A stretch of DNA of 64,000 nt from an uncultured Sulfitobacter sp. (GTDB lineage Bacteria > Pseudomonadota > Alphaproteobacteria > Rhodobacterales > Rhodobacteraceae): assembly GCA_937138475.1 (NCBI GenBank), contig CAKZPD010000005.1:61234-125233 (forward strand), in the 5' to 3' direction. Both the position numbers and the translations under genes were made by a program. Shown piece after piece: positions 9,611 to 19,616 of this stretch (positions are counted from its first letter, which is position 1; each line of letters begins with the position of its first letter). Under the pieces are notes generated by a model that was not told the origin of the DNA, did no database searches, and was given only the letters and a program-made list of their open reading frames with translations.

Positions 9611-10515
9611 GCCGAGACGCCCTGCACCAGCGCCTTGTAAAGCGCCCGCAGGCGCTGGGTTACCGGGCCCATGTCGCCGGTGCCGATTTGCCGGCCGTCG
9701 ATGCTTTGGACCGGGGTCTGGGCGCCAAAAGTCCCGGTCAGGAAGGCTTCGTCGGCGCCATAGGCATCAACAAGGGAAAAGTTGCGCTCAAACACCGGGA
9801 TGTCATGGCTGCGGCACAGGTCGATCACCTTTTGCCGGGTGATGCCGTTCATGCAATAGTCGCCGGTCGAGGTCCAGACCTGCCCCTTGCGCACGATGAA
9901 AAAGTTGCAGGCGTTGGTGGTGTTCACAAAGCCATGCACGTCCAGCATCAGGGCTTCGTCGGCGCCGGCCTTTTCCGCCGCGATACAGGCCAGAATGCAG
10001 TTCAGCTTGGAATGGCTGTTCAGCTTGGGATCCTGGGTCATCGGCAATCCGCGCAGATGCGGCACCGTGGCCAGCCGGATCGGCCGTGGCAGCGACGGGC
10101 GGGAATGTTCCATGATGATGGTGAAAGTCGGCCCCGAGCGGCTGAGCGAGGGGTGCTGAAACGGGCGCTGTTTCACCCCGCGCGTCACCATCAACCGGGC
10201 GTGGGCGTCGCTGAGCATTCCGTTGGCAGCCTGGGTATCCAAAAGCGCGCGGATCACTGCGGCCCGGTCCATGCCGATATCCAGGTCGATGGCTTTTGCG
10301 GCCTCGAACAGGCGGTCGATATGTTCATCCAAAAACGCCCAGGCGCCATCATAAAGCCGCAGCCCCTCCCAGACGCCATCGCCCAGCATAAAGCCGCTGT
10401 CATAGACGCTGACAACGGCCTGGGCCTTGGGCAGGATTTCACCGTTCAGATAGATCAAGATCGCATCGTTGCGGGCATCTTCTTGTGCCTGATGCGTGGT
10501 AACATGGTCGGTCAT
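9607..10515 (-). CDS. Class IV (BCAT/D-amino acid type) aminotransferase
   Basis: A 302-residue fold type IV PLP enzyme. It has the N-terminal YLNGEILPKAQAVVSVYDSGF segment in interrupted form, the likely PLP lysine near residue 170 in NSHSKLNCILA, and the phosphate-binding FVNTTNACNFFIV region. It could act on branched-chain amino acids, D-amino acids or aminodeoxychorismate; sequence alone does not decide. The ATG at 10515 is preferred over an upstream in-frame start. It is translationally coupled to the sulfotransferase-like gene downstream. Confidence 0.8.
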   Translation of the reverse strand: MTDHVTTHQAQEDARNDAILIYLNGEILPKAQAVVSVYDSGFMLGDGVWEGLRLYDGAWAFLDEHIDRLFEAAKAIDLDIGMDRAAVIRALLDTQAANGMLSDAHARLMVTRGVKQRPFQHPSLSRSGPTFTIIMEHSRPSLPRPIRLATVPHLRGLPMTQDPKLNSHSKLNCILACIAAEKAGADEALMLDVHGFVNTTNACNFFIVRKGQVWTSTGDYCMNGITRQKVIDLCRSHDIPVFERNFSLVDAYGADEAFLTGTFGAQTPVQSIDGRQIGTGDMGPVTQRLRALYKALVQGVSA

Positions 10516-10578
10516 AGCGCCCCCTGGTTCGATTTGCGCCACGCTAGGAAGCGGCGCGGGAAATGCCAAGGGGCAAGA

Positions 10579-11433
10579 TCACTGCAATTCATCAAGGGCG
10601 GGGATCACATCAGCGGTGCCCTGCCGCGTGACCATCAGCGCGGCGGCCCGGATCGCGGTTTCAATCGCCTGCGTCATGCCTTGGCCCCGATCCAGCCCCG
10701 CCGCCAGAAAGCCGGTAAATGTATCGCCTGCCCCCGTGGTATCAATTGCCGTAACGCGCGGCGCGGCAAAACGGCGCTCAGCGCGGTTTTCCGGCAGCCA
10801 AAGACAGCCCTGCGCGCCTTGGGTGATGACAATATCGGGCACCACAAGCTGCGCAATCGGTTGGGACAGGGCCGCCTCAAGCTGGGCCGCCTCGACCGAA
10901 TTCAGCACCAGAAGATCCAGATACGGCAGCACCGCGCGCACGGCCTGTTCGCAAAAGGGCGCCGCCGCATAAAGCACCCCAAGCCCCTTGGCACGGGCGG
11001 CCTGCGCCGCAGCCACCTGGGCGTTGGTTTCATTTTGCAGCATCAGCCAGTCGCCCGGCCCCGCTGCGGCCAAGGCCGTTTCGATCTGGTCCGGGGTCAG
11101 CGCATGGTTGGCCCCGGCAAACAAGACGATGGCGTTCTCGCCCTGAGGGTCAATACAGATGTTGGCATGGCCTGTGGCGCCTTGGGTTTGCGCAATGTGA
11201 TCCACGCCAACGCCATAGGCGCGCAATCTTTGGATTGCCCAGGCGCCATCGGCACCCACCGCGCCAATATGTTGCACCCTGGCCCCGGCGCGCACCGCAG
11301 CAACCGACATATTGGCACCCTTGCCGCCCAGACCTTGGGTCAACTGATCGGCCGCCAATGTTTCCCCCGCGCCTGGCAAATGCGCCACGCGATAGAAATT
11401 GTCGGCATTGATCGACCCAAGGTTAAAGATCAT
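10579..11433 (-). CDS. rbsK: PfkB-family sugar kinase (ribokinase-like)
   Basis: A 284-residue PfkB/ribokinase-family kinase. The N-terminal GSINADNFYRV and the glycine-rich GGKGANMSVAAVRAGA form the sugar-binding site, and the ATP/anion-hole motif DTTGAGDTF lies near residue 230 with the catalytic aspartate. Ribose is the likely substrate by resemblance, but other sugars are possible. It starts four bases after the maeB stop, so the two may share a transcript although their roles are unrelated. Confidence 0.8.
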   Translation of the reverse strand: MIFNLGSINADNFYRVAHLPGAGETLAADQLTQGLGGKGANMSVAAVRAGARVQHIGAVGADGAWAIQRLRAYGVGVDHIAQTQGATGHANICIDPQGENAIVLFAGANHALTPDQIETALAAAGPGDWLMLQNETNAQVAAAQAARAKGLGVLYAAAPFCEQAVRAVLPYLDLLVLNSVEAAQLEAALSQPIAQLVVPDIVITQGAQGCLWLPENRAERRFAAPRVTAIDTTGAGDTFTGFLAAGLDRGQGMTQAIETAIRAAALMVTRQGTADVIPALDELQ

Positions 11434-11437
11434 CGCA

Positions 11438-13693
11438 TCAGCCGACCTTGCAAGCCGCCAGAACCGCCATGTTCAGGATGTCATTGGCCGTCGACACGGA
11501 CGAGCAGACCTGGATCGCCCCATCCACACCGGCCAGGATCGGGCCGATCACCGTGGCGCCAGCCATTTCCTGCATCAGTTTCACGGAAATGCTGGCCGAA
11601 TGACGGGCCGGAACCACCAAAATATTCGCCGGGCCGGTCAGCCGTGAAAATGGATAGGCTGCCATCGACTTGGCGTTCAGCGCCACATCGACGGTCATTT
11701 CACCTTCGTATTCAAACGAGACACCGCGTCTGTCCAAGACTTGCGGCGCCAGATACATCTTTTCCGCCCGTTCGGACACCGGATAGCCAAAGGTCGAAAA
11801 CGACACGAAGGCCACGCGTGGCTCAAGGCCCATTTTCTGGGCCACGGTTGCGGCGCGCTCGGCGATGTTGGCCAGATCTTCTTCATCGGGCCATTCATGC
11901 ACCAATGTGTCGGCCACAAAGACGATCCGCCCCTTGTGCAACAGCGCCGTTACCCCAACCGCGCCATGTTCGGCATCCGCATCGTAAACATGGTTGATCC
12001 GCTCAAGAATATGCGCCGATTTCCGGGTGGCCCCGGTGACAAGACCATCGCCATGCCCATGCGCCAGCATCAGCGCCGAAAACACATGCCGGTCGCGGGC
12101 GGCAAGACGGTGAATATCCTGCCGGTCAAACCCCTTGCGATGCAGGCGGTCATACAAAAAGCTTTTGTAGGTTTCCAGATGCTGGGTGTTGGCGGCATTC
12201 ACCACGGTGATTTCACGCACCGCATCGCCCAAACCGGCGCCTTCCAGCTTGACCTTGACATCGTCGGGCCGCCCGACAACCAGCGCCTGCCCCAGACCTG
12301 ACCGCTGATACATCACCGCCGCGCGCAGCACCCGTGGATCGTCGCCCTCGGCGAAAATCATCCGCGCCTGATTGGCCCGCGCCCGCGCGTTGATGCCGCG
12401 CAGGATGTTGGCCGTTGGGTCCATCCGGGATTTCAGCGACAATTCATAGGCGTCCATGTCGATGATCGGCCGCCGCGCCGCGCCGGTGTCCATCCCCGCC
12501 TTGGCAACCGCAGGCGGAATGCGGTGGATCAGGCGCGGATCAAACGGTGTGGGAATGATGTAGTCGCGGCCAAAGCTAAGGTTTTTGCCATAGGCCACGG
12601 CCACCTCGTCTGGCACATCCTCGCGCGCCAGATTGGCCAAGGCATGGGCGCAGGCGATCTTCATTTCATCATTGATGGCCCGCGCATTGATATCAAGCGC
12701 CCCCCGGAACAGATAGGGAAAGCCCAGAACATTGTTCACCTGGTTGGGGTAATCGCTGCGCCCGGTCGCCACGATCGCGTCAACGCGCACTTCGTGGGCC
12801 TCTTCCGGGGTGATCTCGGGATCGGGGTTGGCCATGGCGAAAATCACCGGGTTGTCGGCCATGCTGGCGACCATTTCGGGGGTCACCGCCCCTTTGACCG
12901 AAACGCCCAGGAACACATCCGCGCCCTTCATCGCCTCTTCTAGGGTGCGCAGCTCGGTGGTGACGGCATGGGCCGATTTCCACTGGTTCATGCCTTCGGA
13001 GCGGCCCTGGTAAATCACGCCCTTGGTGTCGCACATGATACAGTTCTGATGCTGGGCGCCCATCGCCTTGAGCAGCTCAAGACAGGCAATCCCCGCGGCA
13101 CCCGCGCCATTCAGAACGATCCGCACGTCCTCGATCTTTTTGCCGGAAATATGCAACGCATTCAACAACCCCGCCGCGCAGATCACCGCCGTGCCATGCT
13201 GATCGTCGTGAAAGACCGGAATATCCATTTCCTCTTTCAGACGTTGTTCGATGATGAAACATTCCGGCGCCTTGATGTCCTCAAGGTTGATGCCGCCAAA
13301 GGTCGGCCCCATCAGTTTGACCGCGTTGATAAAGGCCTCGGTGTCTTCGGTGTCCAGCTCAATATCGATCGAATTCACATCGGCAAACCGCTTGAACAGA
13401 ACCGCCTTGCCTTCCATCACCGGCTTGGAGGCCAGCGCCCCCAGATTGCCAAGCCCCAGAACCGCCGTCCCGTTCGAAATAACCGCCACAAGGTTGCCCT
13501 TGTTGGTATAATCATAAGCGGTTTCAGGATTTGCCGCGATGGCCTCGCAGGGGACGGCAACACCAGGGGAATAGGCCAGGCTCAGATCGCGCTGCGTCGT
13601 CATCGGAACCGTTGCGGTGATCTCAAACTTGCCGGGGGTGGGTTCCAGATGAAAGGCCAGGGCCTCTTCTGCGGTGACGCGGGTCTTGGACAT
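11438..13693 (-). CDS. maeB: NADP-dependent malic enzyme with phosphotransacetylase-like domain
   Basis: A 751-residue two-domain protein. Residues 1 to about 430 are the malic enzyme part, which decarboxylates malate oxidatively to pyruvate: SPGVAVPCEAI, FHDDQHGTAVI, and the Rossmann loop VLNGAGAAGIACLEL. The rest is a phosphotransacetylase-like domain (FAEGDDPRVLRAA, then ARHSASISVKLMQEMAG), which in this family usually acts in regulation. The length and order match the MaeB type of alphaproteobacteria. With the bhc cluster it could draw C4 acids made from glyoxylate into pyruvate. Confidence 0.95.
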   Translation of the reverse strand: MSKTRVTAEEALAFHLEPTPGKFEITATVPMTTQRDLSLAYSPGVAVPCEAIAANPETAYDYTNKGNLVAVISNGTAVLGLGNLGALASKPVMEGKAVLFKRFADVNSIDIELDTEDTEAFINAVKLMGPTFGGINLEDIKAPECFIIEQRLKEEMDIPVFHDDQHGTAVICAAGLLNALHISGKKIEDVRIVLNGAGAAGIACLELLKAMGAQHQNCIMCDTKGVIYQGRSEGMNQWKSAHAVTTELRTLEEAMKGADVFLGVSVKGAVTPEMVASMADNPVIFAMANPDPEITPEEAHEVRVDAIVATGRSDYPNQVNNVLGFPYLFRGALDINARAINDEMKIACAHALANLAREDVPDEVAVAYGKNLSFGRDYIIPTPFDPRLIHRIPPAVAKAGMDTGAARRPIIDMDAYELSLKSRMDPTANILRGINARARANQARMIFAEGDDPRVLRAAVMYQRSGLGQALVVGRPDDVKVKLEGAGLGDAVREITVVNAANTQHLETYKSFLYDRLHRKGFDRQDIHRLAARDRHVFSALMLAHGHGDGLVTGATRKSAHILERINHVYDADAEHGAVGVTALLHKGRIVFVADTLVHEWPDEEDLANIAERAATVAQKMGLEPRVAFVSFSTFGYPVSERAEKMYLAPQVLDRRGVSFEYEGEMTVDVALNAKSMAAYPFSRLTGPANILVVPARHSASISVKLMQEMAGATVIGPILAGVDGAIQVCSSVSTANDILNMAVLAACKVG

Positions 13694-13828
13694 CTTTGGG
13701 GCCTTTCGTTCAGGATGCGTCAGCCCTTCTAGCCCAGCGCGCAGATTGGCTCAATGGGTTACGAATTCGGGGTTTTCCCGGCGCCCATGGCTTTGTAAGG
13801 TCGCGTTCAGTTTGCCGGGGGGCCTGTT

Positions 13829-16462
13829 ATGACCGTGACGCCAATGATGGCGCAATATCTCGACCTCAAAGCCGATTACGCAGATGCGCTGCTGTTCTAT
13901 CGCATGGGTGATTTCTACGAGATGTTCTTTGACGACGCCATCGCCGCAGCCGAGGCCCTGGACATCGCGCTGACCAAGCGCGGCAAACACGACGGCGCCG
14001 ATATCCCGATGTGCGGTGTGCCCTTTCACGCCGCCGAAGGTTATCTGCTGACGCTGATCCGCAAAGGCTTTCGCGTGGCGGTCTGCGAACAGATGGAATC
14101 CCCCGCCGAGGCGAAAAAGCGTGGGTCAAAATCCGTGGTCAAACGCGAGGTTGTGCGCCTGGTCACCCCCGGCACCCTGACCGAAGAATCGCTGCTTGAG
14201 GCGCGCCGCCACAACTTTTTGGCGGCCTTTGCCCAGGTGCGCGACGATACCGCCCTGGCCTGGGTCGATATCTCGACCGGGGCGTTTCACGCCATGACCC
14301 TGCCGCGCGTGCGCCTTGGCCCAGAGCTGGCGCGCCTTGCCCCATCCGAATTGATCGTGCCTGACACGCACGAAGCCGATCTGCGCGACAGCACCAGCGA
14401 CTTTGATCTGGCGCTGACCAGCCTGGCGCGCTCGGCCTTTGACAGCAGCGGCGGGCACAAACGCCTGTGTGCGCTGTTCGGGGTGGACAGCCTGGATGCC
14501 TTTGGGCAATTCACCAAGGCGGAAATTTCTGCCATGGGCGCGATCCTGCAATACCTTGAAATCACTCAAAAAGGTAAGCTGCCCCTGTTGCGCCCACCCC
14601 TGCGGGAAACCGAAACCCGCAGCGTTCAGATCGACGCGGCCACCCGGCGCAATCTGGAGCTGACCGAGGCCCTGACCGGCGGGCGCGCTGGATCTTTGCT
14701 CTGGGTGGTTGATCGCACCGTGACCGCCGGCGGCGCGCGGCTGCTTGAGCGCCGGATTTCCAGCCCCTCGCGGGTGCTGGAGCAGGTGCAAAGCCGACTG
14801 GATGCCGTGGCTTTTGCCACCGAACGCCCCGACCAACGCACCGCGCTGCGCGAGGTGCTGCGCCAAGTCCCCGATCTGGATCGGGCCCTGTCGCGTTTGG
14901 CCCTTGATCGCGGCGGTCCGCGCGACCTGGCCGCGATCCGCAATGGCCTGACCCATGCGGCGGCCCTGCAAAAGACCCTGCCCGCCGATCTGCCCGACCT
15001 GCTGCGCGACAGCGCCCAATCATTGGGCGACCATGACACCCTGATCGATCTGCTTGATACCGCGCTTGTCGATCAACCGCCGCTCTTGGCGCGCGACGGC
15101 GGCTTTGTCGCCCCCGGCTTTGACCCCGATCTGGACGACGCCCGCGCCCTGCGTGACCAGGGCCGCACCGTCATTGCGCAGATGCAGCAAGAATTCATCA
15201 CCTTGACCGGCATCCCCTCGTTGAAAATCAAACATAACAACGTGCTGGGCTATTTCATTGAAACCACGGCAACCCACGCCCCGAAAATGCTGTCTGAACC
15301 CCTGTCAGACACATTCATCCACCGCCAAACAACGGCAAATCAGGTGCGTTTCACCACGCTCGAACTCTCAGAGCTTGAGACCCGCATCCTGAACGCCGGT
15401 GGCCGGGCGCTTGAACTTGAAAAGACCCATTTCGAAACCCTGCGCCGCGCCATCACGGACAACGCCGCCCCCATCGGGCAAACCGCCACCGCACTGGCCG
15501 AATTCGATCTGACCCTTGGACTGGCTGAACTGGCAAGCGCCGAAAACTGGCAAAAACCCCAGGTCGACAACAGCCGCGCCTTCCAGATCACCCAAGGGCG
15601 CCACCCCGTGGTCGAACGCGCCCTGAAACACAACACACAAGATCCCTTTATCGCCAACGACTGCGATCTGGGCCACGGCGAAGACAGGGCCAATATCTGG
15701 CTGCTGACCGGCCCCAACATGGCAGGTAAATCCACCTTTCTAAGGCAAAACGCCCTGATCGCGCTCTTGGCCCAATGCGGCAGCTTCGTGCCCGCCCAAT
15801 CCGCCCATATCGGGCTGGTCAGCCAGATTTTCAGCCGCGTCGGCGCCTCGGATGACCTGGCGCGCGGGCGCTCAACCTTCATGGTGGAAATGGTCGAAAC
15901 CGCCGCCATCCTCAACCAGGCCGATGACCGCGCCCTGGTCATCCTCGATGAAATCGGCCGCGGCACCGCCACCTATGACGGGCTGTCCATCGCCTGGGCC
16001 ACATTGGAACATTTGCACGACGTCAACCGGGCCCGCGCGCTTTTTGCCACCCACTACCACGAAATGACCGCCCTCGCCGGCCGCCTTGACGGGGTCAAGA
16101 ACGCCACCGTCGCGGTCAAGGAATGGAACGGCGAGGTCATCTTCCTGCACGAGGTCCACCAAGGCGCCGCCGACCGCTCTTACGGCGTCCAGGTGGCGCA
16201 ATTGGCCGGGCTGCCCGCCAGCGTCATCGCCCGCGCCCGCGTGGTCCTCAACGCGCTGGAGAAAGGCGAACGCGACGGCGCCGGGGCCAAACAAAACCTG
16301 ATCGACGATCTGCCGCTCTTTGCGCAACAACCCCCGCCGCCCCCGGCGCCCGCACAGGCCAGCAAACTGCACGCGCTGCTCAGCGACATCCACCCGGACG
16401 ATCTATCACCCAAAGACGCGCTGAACCTGCTCTACACACTCAAAGACGCGGCCAATTCCTGA
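13829..16462 (+). CDS. mutS: DNA mismatch repair protein MutS
   Basis: An 877-residue MutS, which recognises mismatches and recruits MutL. The N-terminal mismatch-binding region includes GDFYEMFFDDA, whose Phe-x-Glu contacts the mismatch. The ATPase domain has Walker A GPNMAGKST near residue 627, Walker B LVILDEIGRGTATYDG, and the ATHYHEMT switch. The C-terminus is proline-rich and ends in the short helical dimerisation tail. The start is the first good ATG after the maeB divergent gap. Confidence 0.97.
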   Translation: MTVTPMMAQYLDLKADYADALLFYRMGDFYEMFFDDAIAAAEALDIALTKRGKHDGADIPMCGVPFHAAEGYLLTLIRKGFRVAVCEQMESPAEAKKRGSKSVVKREVVRLVTPGTLTEESLLEARRHNFLAAFAQVRDDTALAWVDISTGAFHAMTLPRVRLGPELARLAPSELIVPDTHEADLRDSTSDFDLALTSLARSAFDSSGGHKRLCALFGVDSLDAFGQFTKAEISAMGAILQYLEITQKGKLPLLRPPLRETETRSVQIDAATRRNLELTEALTGGRAGSLLWVVDRTVTAGGARLLERRISSPSRVLEQVQSRLDAVAFATERPDQRTALREVLRQVPDLDRALSRLALDRGGPRDLAAIRNGLTHAAALQKTLPADLPDLLRDSAQSLGDHDTLIDLLDTALVDQPPLLARDGGFVAPGFDPDLDDARALRDQGRTVIAQMQQEFITLTGIPSLKIKHNNVLGYFIETTATHAPKMLSEPLSDTFIHRQTTANQVRFTTLELSELETRILNAGGRALELEKTHFETLRRAITDNAAPIGQTATALAEFDLTLGLAELASAENWQKPQVDNSRAFQITQGRHPVVERALKHNTQDPFIANDCDLGHGEDRANIWLLTGPNMAGKSTFLRQNALIALLAQCGSFVPAQSAHIGLVSQIFSRVGASDDLARGRSTFMVEMVETAAILNQADDRALVILDEIGRGTATYDGLSIAWATLEHLHDVNRARALFATHYHEMTALAGRLDGVKNATVAVKEWNGEVIFLHEVHQGAADRSYGVQVAQLAGLPASVIARARVVLNALEKGERDGAGAKQNLIDDLPLFAQQPPPPPAPAQASKLHALLSDIHPDDLSPKDALNLLYTLKDAANS

Positions 16463-16472
16463 CCGCGCCCCG

Positions 16473-16508
16473 CTTCTTTTGTTCTTAAATATCCCCGCCG
16501 GAGGCTCC
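16473..16508 (-). repeat. Intergenic repeat, copy 2 of 4
   Basis: The same 36-base element as at 8860, here on the minus strand between the convergent mutS and grpE stops. It sits in the sense orientation of grpE, 33 bases after its stop. The whole element matches copy 1, including the GGAGCCTCCGGCGGGG half. Confidence 0.8.
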
Positions 16509-16540
16509 CGAACGGGCGGCAAGCACCAGCCGCAGCGTGC

Positions 16541-17110
16541 TTAATCGCTGCCCGCCGGGTTGGACGACACACCAACCTGCGCCGGCCGCAACAACCGGTC
16601 ATGCAGCATAAAGCCCTCGGCGGCGACCTGGATGATATCCCCCGACTTGGTGCCCGGCACCGGCGCCTCGAACATCGCCTGATGGTGCTGCGGATCAAAC
16701 CGATCGCCCACACCGGGGGCAATGATCTCAATCCCGTGTTTCTTGAACACACTCAGCAACTCGCGCATGGTCAACTCAACCCCCTCGATCAGGGCACCCG
16801 CCACTTCGCGCTGCTCATCGCTGGCCGCTTCCAAGGCCCGCTTCATATTGTCATAAACCGGCAATATATCGCGGGACAGCTTTGACCCGCCATAATTCTC
16901 GGCCTCGCGCCGATCTTTTTCCGACCGCTTGCGGGCGTTCTCGGCATCGGCCAGGGCCCGCATAAAGCGATCGCGCAGGGTGTCGCGCTCTGCCCGCAGC
17001 TGGTCCAACTCCAGCGCCGCATCGTCGATCTCGTTTATCTCATCCGCACGCTCTTCCGCCTCGGCGGTGTCAATGTCATCCAGAAAGCTTTCTTCTTTAC
17101 GCTCTGCCAT
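16541..17110 (-). CDS. grpE: GrpE nucleotide exchange factor
   Basis: A 189-residue co-chaperone that releases ADP from DnaK. The acidic N-terminus (EERADEINEIDD) leads into a long coiled-coil helix (LDQLRAERDTLRDRFMRALADAENARKRSEKD). The C-terminal beta domain contains VEAPVP-like sequence (MFEAPVPGTKSGDI) and ends with VGVSSN. It follows hrcA by nine bases on the same strand, the hrcA-grpE heat-shock arrangement common in these bacteria. Confidence 0.95.
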   Translation of the reverse strand: MAERKEESFLDDIDTAEAEERADEINEIDDAALELDQLRAERDTLRDRFMRALADAENARKRSEKDRREAENYGGSKLSRDILPVYDNMKRALEAASDEQREVAGALIEGVELTMRELLSVFKKHGIEIIAPGVGDRFDPQHHQAMFEAPVPGTKSGDIIQVAAEGFMLHDRLLRPAQVGVSSNPAGSD

Positions 17111-17119
17111 CTTCTACCT

Positions 17120-18184
17120 CTAACTCTGATCGGAAATCAGCTTGCCAACCAGCTGCGCCGTGTAATTCACAATCGGCACAATTCGTCCATAATTCAGTCG
17201 AGTCGGACCAATGACGCCAACCGCGCCAATAATCTTTCGATCAGCGTTCATATATGGGGAAACCACCAAAGAGGAACCCGAAAGTGAAAAAAGTTTGTTT
17301 TCCGAGCCAATAAAAATGCGCACGCCGTCGCCGCCTTCGGTCAATTCAAGGAATTCGGCGATGTCGCGCTTGCGCTCAAGATCGTCAAACAGATGGCGAA
17401 TACGCTCCAGATCTTCGGCCTCGCTGCTGCTTTCCAGCAGATTTGACCGCCCGCGCACGATCAGACGCTCAATCTGATCGCCGGCGCCATCCCAAACCGC
17501 CAGACCGCTTTCCACCAACGCCTGCGCCAAAACGTCGATTTCCTGGCGGCGGCTTTGAATCTGAGTCTGCATGGTGGTGCGCAGCTCTGACAGGGTTTTC
17601 CCTTCAATCAGCGCATTCAGGAAATTCGCCGCCTCGCGCATCGAACTGGGCGTCTGGCCGCGCGGCGGCACAAACAACCGGTTTTCAACATGCCCATCGG
17701 CAAAAACCAAAACCACCAGCGCCCGGTCCTGCGCCAAGGACACAAATTCGATATGTTTGATCGGCGCCTCGCGCTTTGGGGTCAACACAAGCGATGCCCC
17801 ATGCGTCACCCCCGACAGCGCCGCGCCCACCCGATCCAGCATCCCACCGACATCCTGCGCCTTGGCGCCCAAGGTGGCGTCGATTTTCTCGCGGTCGGTT
17901 TCATCTGGGCTGCCAACCTCAAGCAACCCATCCACGAACATGCGCAGCCCAAGTTGCGTGGGAATACGCCCGGCGCTGACATGCGGGCTGTCAAGCAAGC
18001 CCAAAAACTCAAGGTCTTGCATCACATTGCGGATTGTGGCGGCGCTGACCTTTTCGTTGAAATCCCGCGTCAACGTCCGCGAGCCCACCGGCAGACCATC
18101 GGCCAAATACCCTTCGACCACGCGGCGAAACACCTCGCGGGACCGGTCGTTCATCTCTGCCAGAATGCCAAGGGTGTCGCTCAT
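17120..18184 (-). CDS. hrcA: Heat-inducible transcriptional repressor HrcA
   Basis: A 354-residue HrcA, which with GroEL represses chaperone genes by binding CIRCE elements. The N-terminal winged helix (SREVFRRVVEGYLADGLPVGSRTL, interrupted here for length) and the YAPSPATIRN-like segment SAATIRNVMQDLEFLG are present, as is the C-terminal IGPTRLNYGRIVPIV motif. CAAAGGAA precedes the ATG at 18184. No CIRCE inverted repeat was seen around this gene, so its targets probably lie elsewhere, such as groESL. Confidence 0.95.
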   Translation of the reverse strand: MSDTLGILAEMNDRSREVFRRVVEGYLADGLPVGSRTLTRDFNEKVSAATIRNVMQDLEFLGLLDSPHVSAGRIPTQLGLRMFVDGLLEVGSPDETDREKIDATLGAKAQDVGGMLDRVGAALSGVTHGASLVLTPKREAPIKHIEFVSLAQDRALVVLVFADGHVENRLFVPPRGQTPSSMREAANFLNALIEGKTLSELRTTMQTQIQSRRQEIDVLAQALVESGLAVWDGAGDQIERLIVRGRSNLLESSSEAEDLERIRHLFDDLERKRDIAEFLELTEGGDGVRIFIGSENKLFSLSGSSLVVSPYMNADRKIIGAVGVIGPTRLNYGRIVPIVNYTAQLVGKLISDQS

Positions 18185-18204
18185 ATCGGTTCCTTTGTTG
18201 CCTG

Positions 18205-18234
18205 TAATAAAAGCCCTGGCGCGGGAAATTTCAA
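18205..18234 (-). promoter_or_regulatory. Candidate promoter for hrcA-grpE
   Basis: On the minus strand, TTGAAA (18229-18234) is followed 17-18 bases later by TTTATT/TTATTA (18205-18211), about 20 bases upstream of the hrcA start. The -35 is close to the housekeeping consensus, and the -10 is fair for a high-GC alphaproteobacterium. Confidence 0.45.
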
Positions 18235-18294
18235 TCAGGGTTGCATCGGTTGTGGCACAAGCGCTATCCGAGGGGCGACAACAAAGGATATCCC

Positions 18295-19008
18295 ATGCGC
18301 CCCTCAGGAAGACAATTGAACGAAATGCGGCCCGTTTCCATCGAAACCGGCTTTACCAAACATGCCGAAGGGTCGGCGCTGATCAAGATCGGCGACACCC
18401 ATGTGCTGTGCACCGCCACCATCGAAGACCGGGTGCCGCCCTTTATCAAGGGATCGGGCCTGGGCTGGGTCACAGCCGAATACGGCATGCTGCCCCGCGC
18501 CACCAACACGCGGATGCGCCGCGAGGCGGCCTCGGGCAAACAAGGCGGGCGCACCGTTGAAATTCAGCGGCTCATCGGCCGGGCCCTGCGCGCCGGCGTC
18601 GATCGTGTGGCGCTGGGTGAACGCCAGATCACCATTGATTGCGATGTGCTTCAGGCTGATGGTGGCACCCGCTGCGCGTCCATCACCGGCGGGTGGGTCG
18701 CCCTGCGCCTTGCGGTGAACAAACTGATGAAGGCCGGCGATGTCATCAGCGATCCCCTGGTTGATCCGGTGGCGGCGGTCAGCTGCGGCATCTATGCCGG
18801 GCAGCCGGTGCTGGACCTTGATTACCCCGAAGACAGCGAAGCCGGCGTGGACGGCAATTTCATCATGACCGGATCGGGCCGGTTGATTGAAATCCAGATG
18901 AGCGCCGAAGGATCGACCTATAGCCGCGAGCAGATGAATGCCCTGATGGACCTGGCGGAACAGGGCGTGCAAGACCTTGCCGCGCTGCAAAAGGCCGCCT
19001 GTGCATGA
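18295..19008 (+). CDS. rph: Ribonuclease PH
   Basis: A 237-residue phosphorolytic 3'-exoribonuclease that trims tRNA 3' ends. It starts [20 protein letters not shown], and conserved segments include [31 protein letters not shown] and the phosphate-binding [22 protein letters not shown] precedes the ATG at 18295. It is divergent from hrcA. The stop overlaps the rdgB start by four bases. Confidence 0.96.
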   Translation: MRPSGRQLNEMRPVSIETGFTKHAEGSALIKIGDTHVLCTATIEDRVPPFIKGSGLGWVTAEYGMLPRATNTRMRREAASGKQGGRTVEIQRLIGRALRAGVDRVALGERQITIDCDVLQADGGTRCASITGGWVALRLAVNKLMKAGDVISDPLVDPVAAVSCGIYAGQPVLDLDYPEDSEAGVDGNFIMTGSGRLIEIQMSAEGSTYSREQMNALMDLAEQGVQDLAALQKAACA

Positions 19009-19616
19009 CACGGCGCTTTGACGGAACGCAAATTCTGATCGCCACCCACAACGCGGGAAAGCTGGCCGAAATGGCGCAGCTTTTCGCGCCATTTGGAATT
19101 TCCGTGGTGGGCGCGGCCGCGATGGATCTGCCTGAACCGGACGAGACCGAAACCACATTTGTCGGCAACGCCCGGATCAAGGCCCACGCTGCCGCCAAGG
19201 CCACCGGGCTGCCGGCATTGTCGGATGATTCCGGGATCGAGGTGCAAGCCCTGGACAATGCGCCCGGTGTCTATACCGCCGATTGGGCCGAAACCCCGAC
19301 CGGGCGGGATTTTGTCATGGCCATGACCAAAACCCATGACCTGCTTGAGGCGAAATCCGCCCCGCACCCCCGCCGCGCCCGGTTTCGCGCCACCTTGGTT
19401 CTGGCCTGGCCCGATGGCCATGACGAGGTGTTCGAGGGCAAGGTCAACGGCACGCTGGTCTGGCCCATGCGCGGGACGATTGGCCATGGCTATGACCCGA
19501 TGTTCCAACCGGACGGGTATGATATTACCTTTGCGGAGATGCCCGCAGAGGAAAAGAACCAGATCAGCCATCGCTCGGATGCGTTTGGCAAACTGATTGA
19601 CGCTTGTTTTGCCTGA
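19005..19616 (+). CDS. rdgB: Non-canonical purine NTP pyrophosphatase (XTP/dITP)
   Basis: A 203-residue HAM1/RdgB protein that hydrolyses dITP and XTP to keep deaminated purines out of DNA and RNA. The signature residues are visible: [14 protein letters not shown] at the N-terminus, [12 protein letters not shown] with the catalytic aspartate, and the late [10 protein letters not shown]. Its ATG lies within the rph stop (ATGA), so translation is coupled. Confidence 0.95.
   Translation: MTRRFDGTQILIATHNAGKLAEMAQLFAPFGISVVGAAAMDLPEPDETETTFVGNARIKAHAAAKATGLPALSDDSGIEVQALDNAPGVYTADWAETPTGRDFVMAMTKTHDLLEAKSAPHPRRARFRATLVLAWPDGHDEVFEGKVNGTLVWPMRGTIGHGYDPMFQPDGYDITFAEMPAEEKNQISHRSDAFGKLIDACFA

Noticed and set aside
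9565..11997. An 810-codon open frame on the plus strand opposite the aminotransferase, sugar kinase and part of maeB
   Set aside because: It is antisense to three clear genes, is rich in His/Gln/Arg, and has no family motifs. Such frames are expected from strong GC3 bias on the opposite strand.
16463..18300. CIRCE element near grpE-hrcA
   Set aside because: No TTAGCACTC-N9-GAGTGCTAA type repeat is present in or next to these genes.
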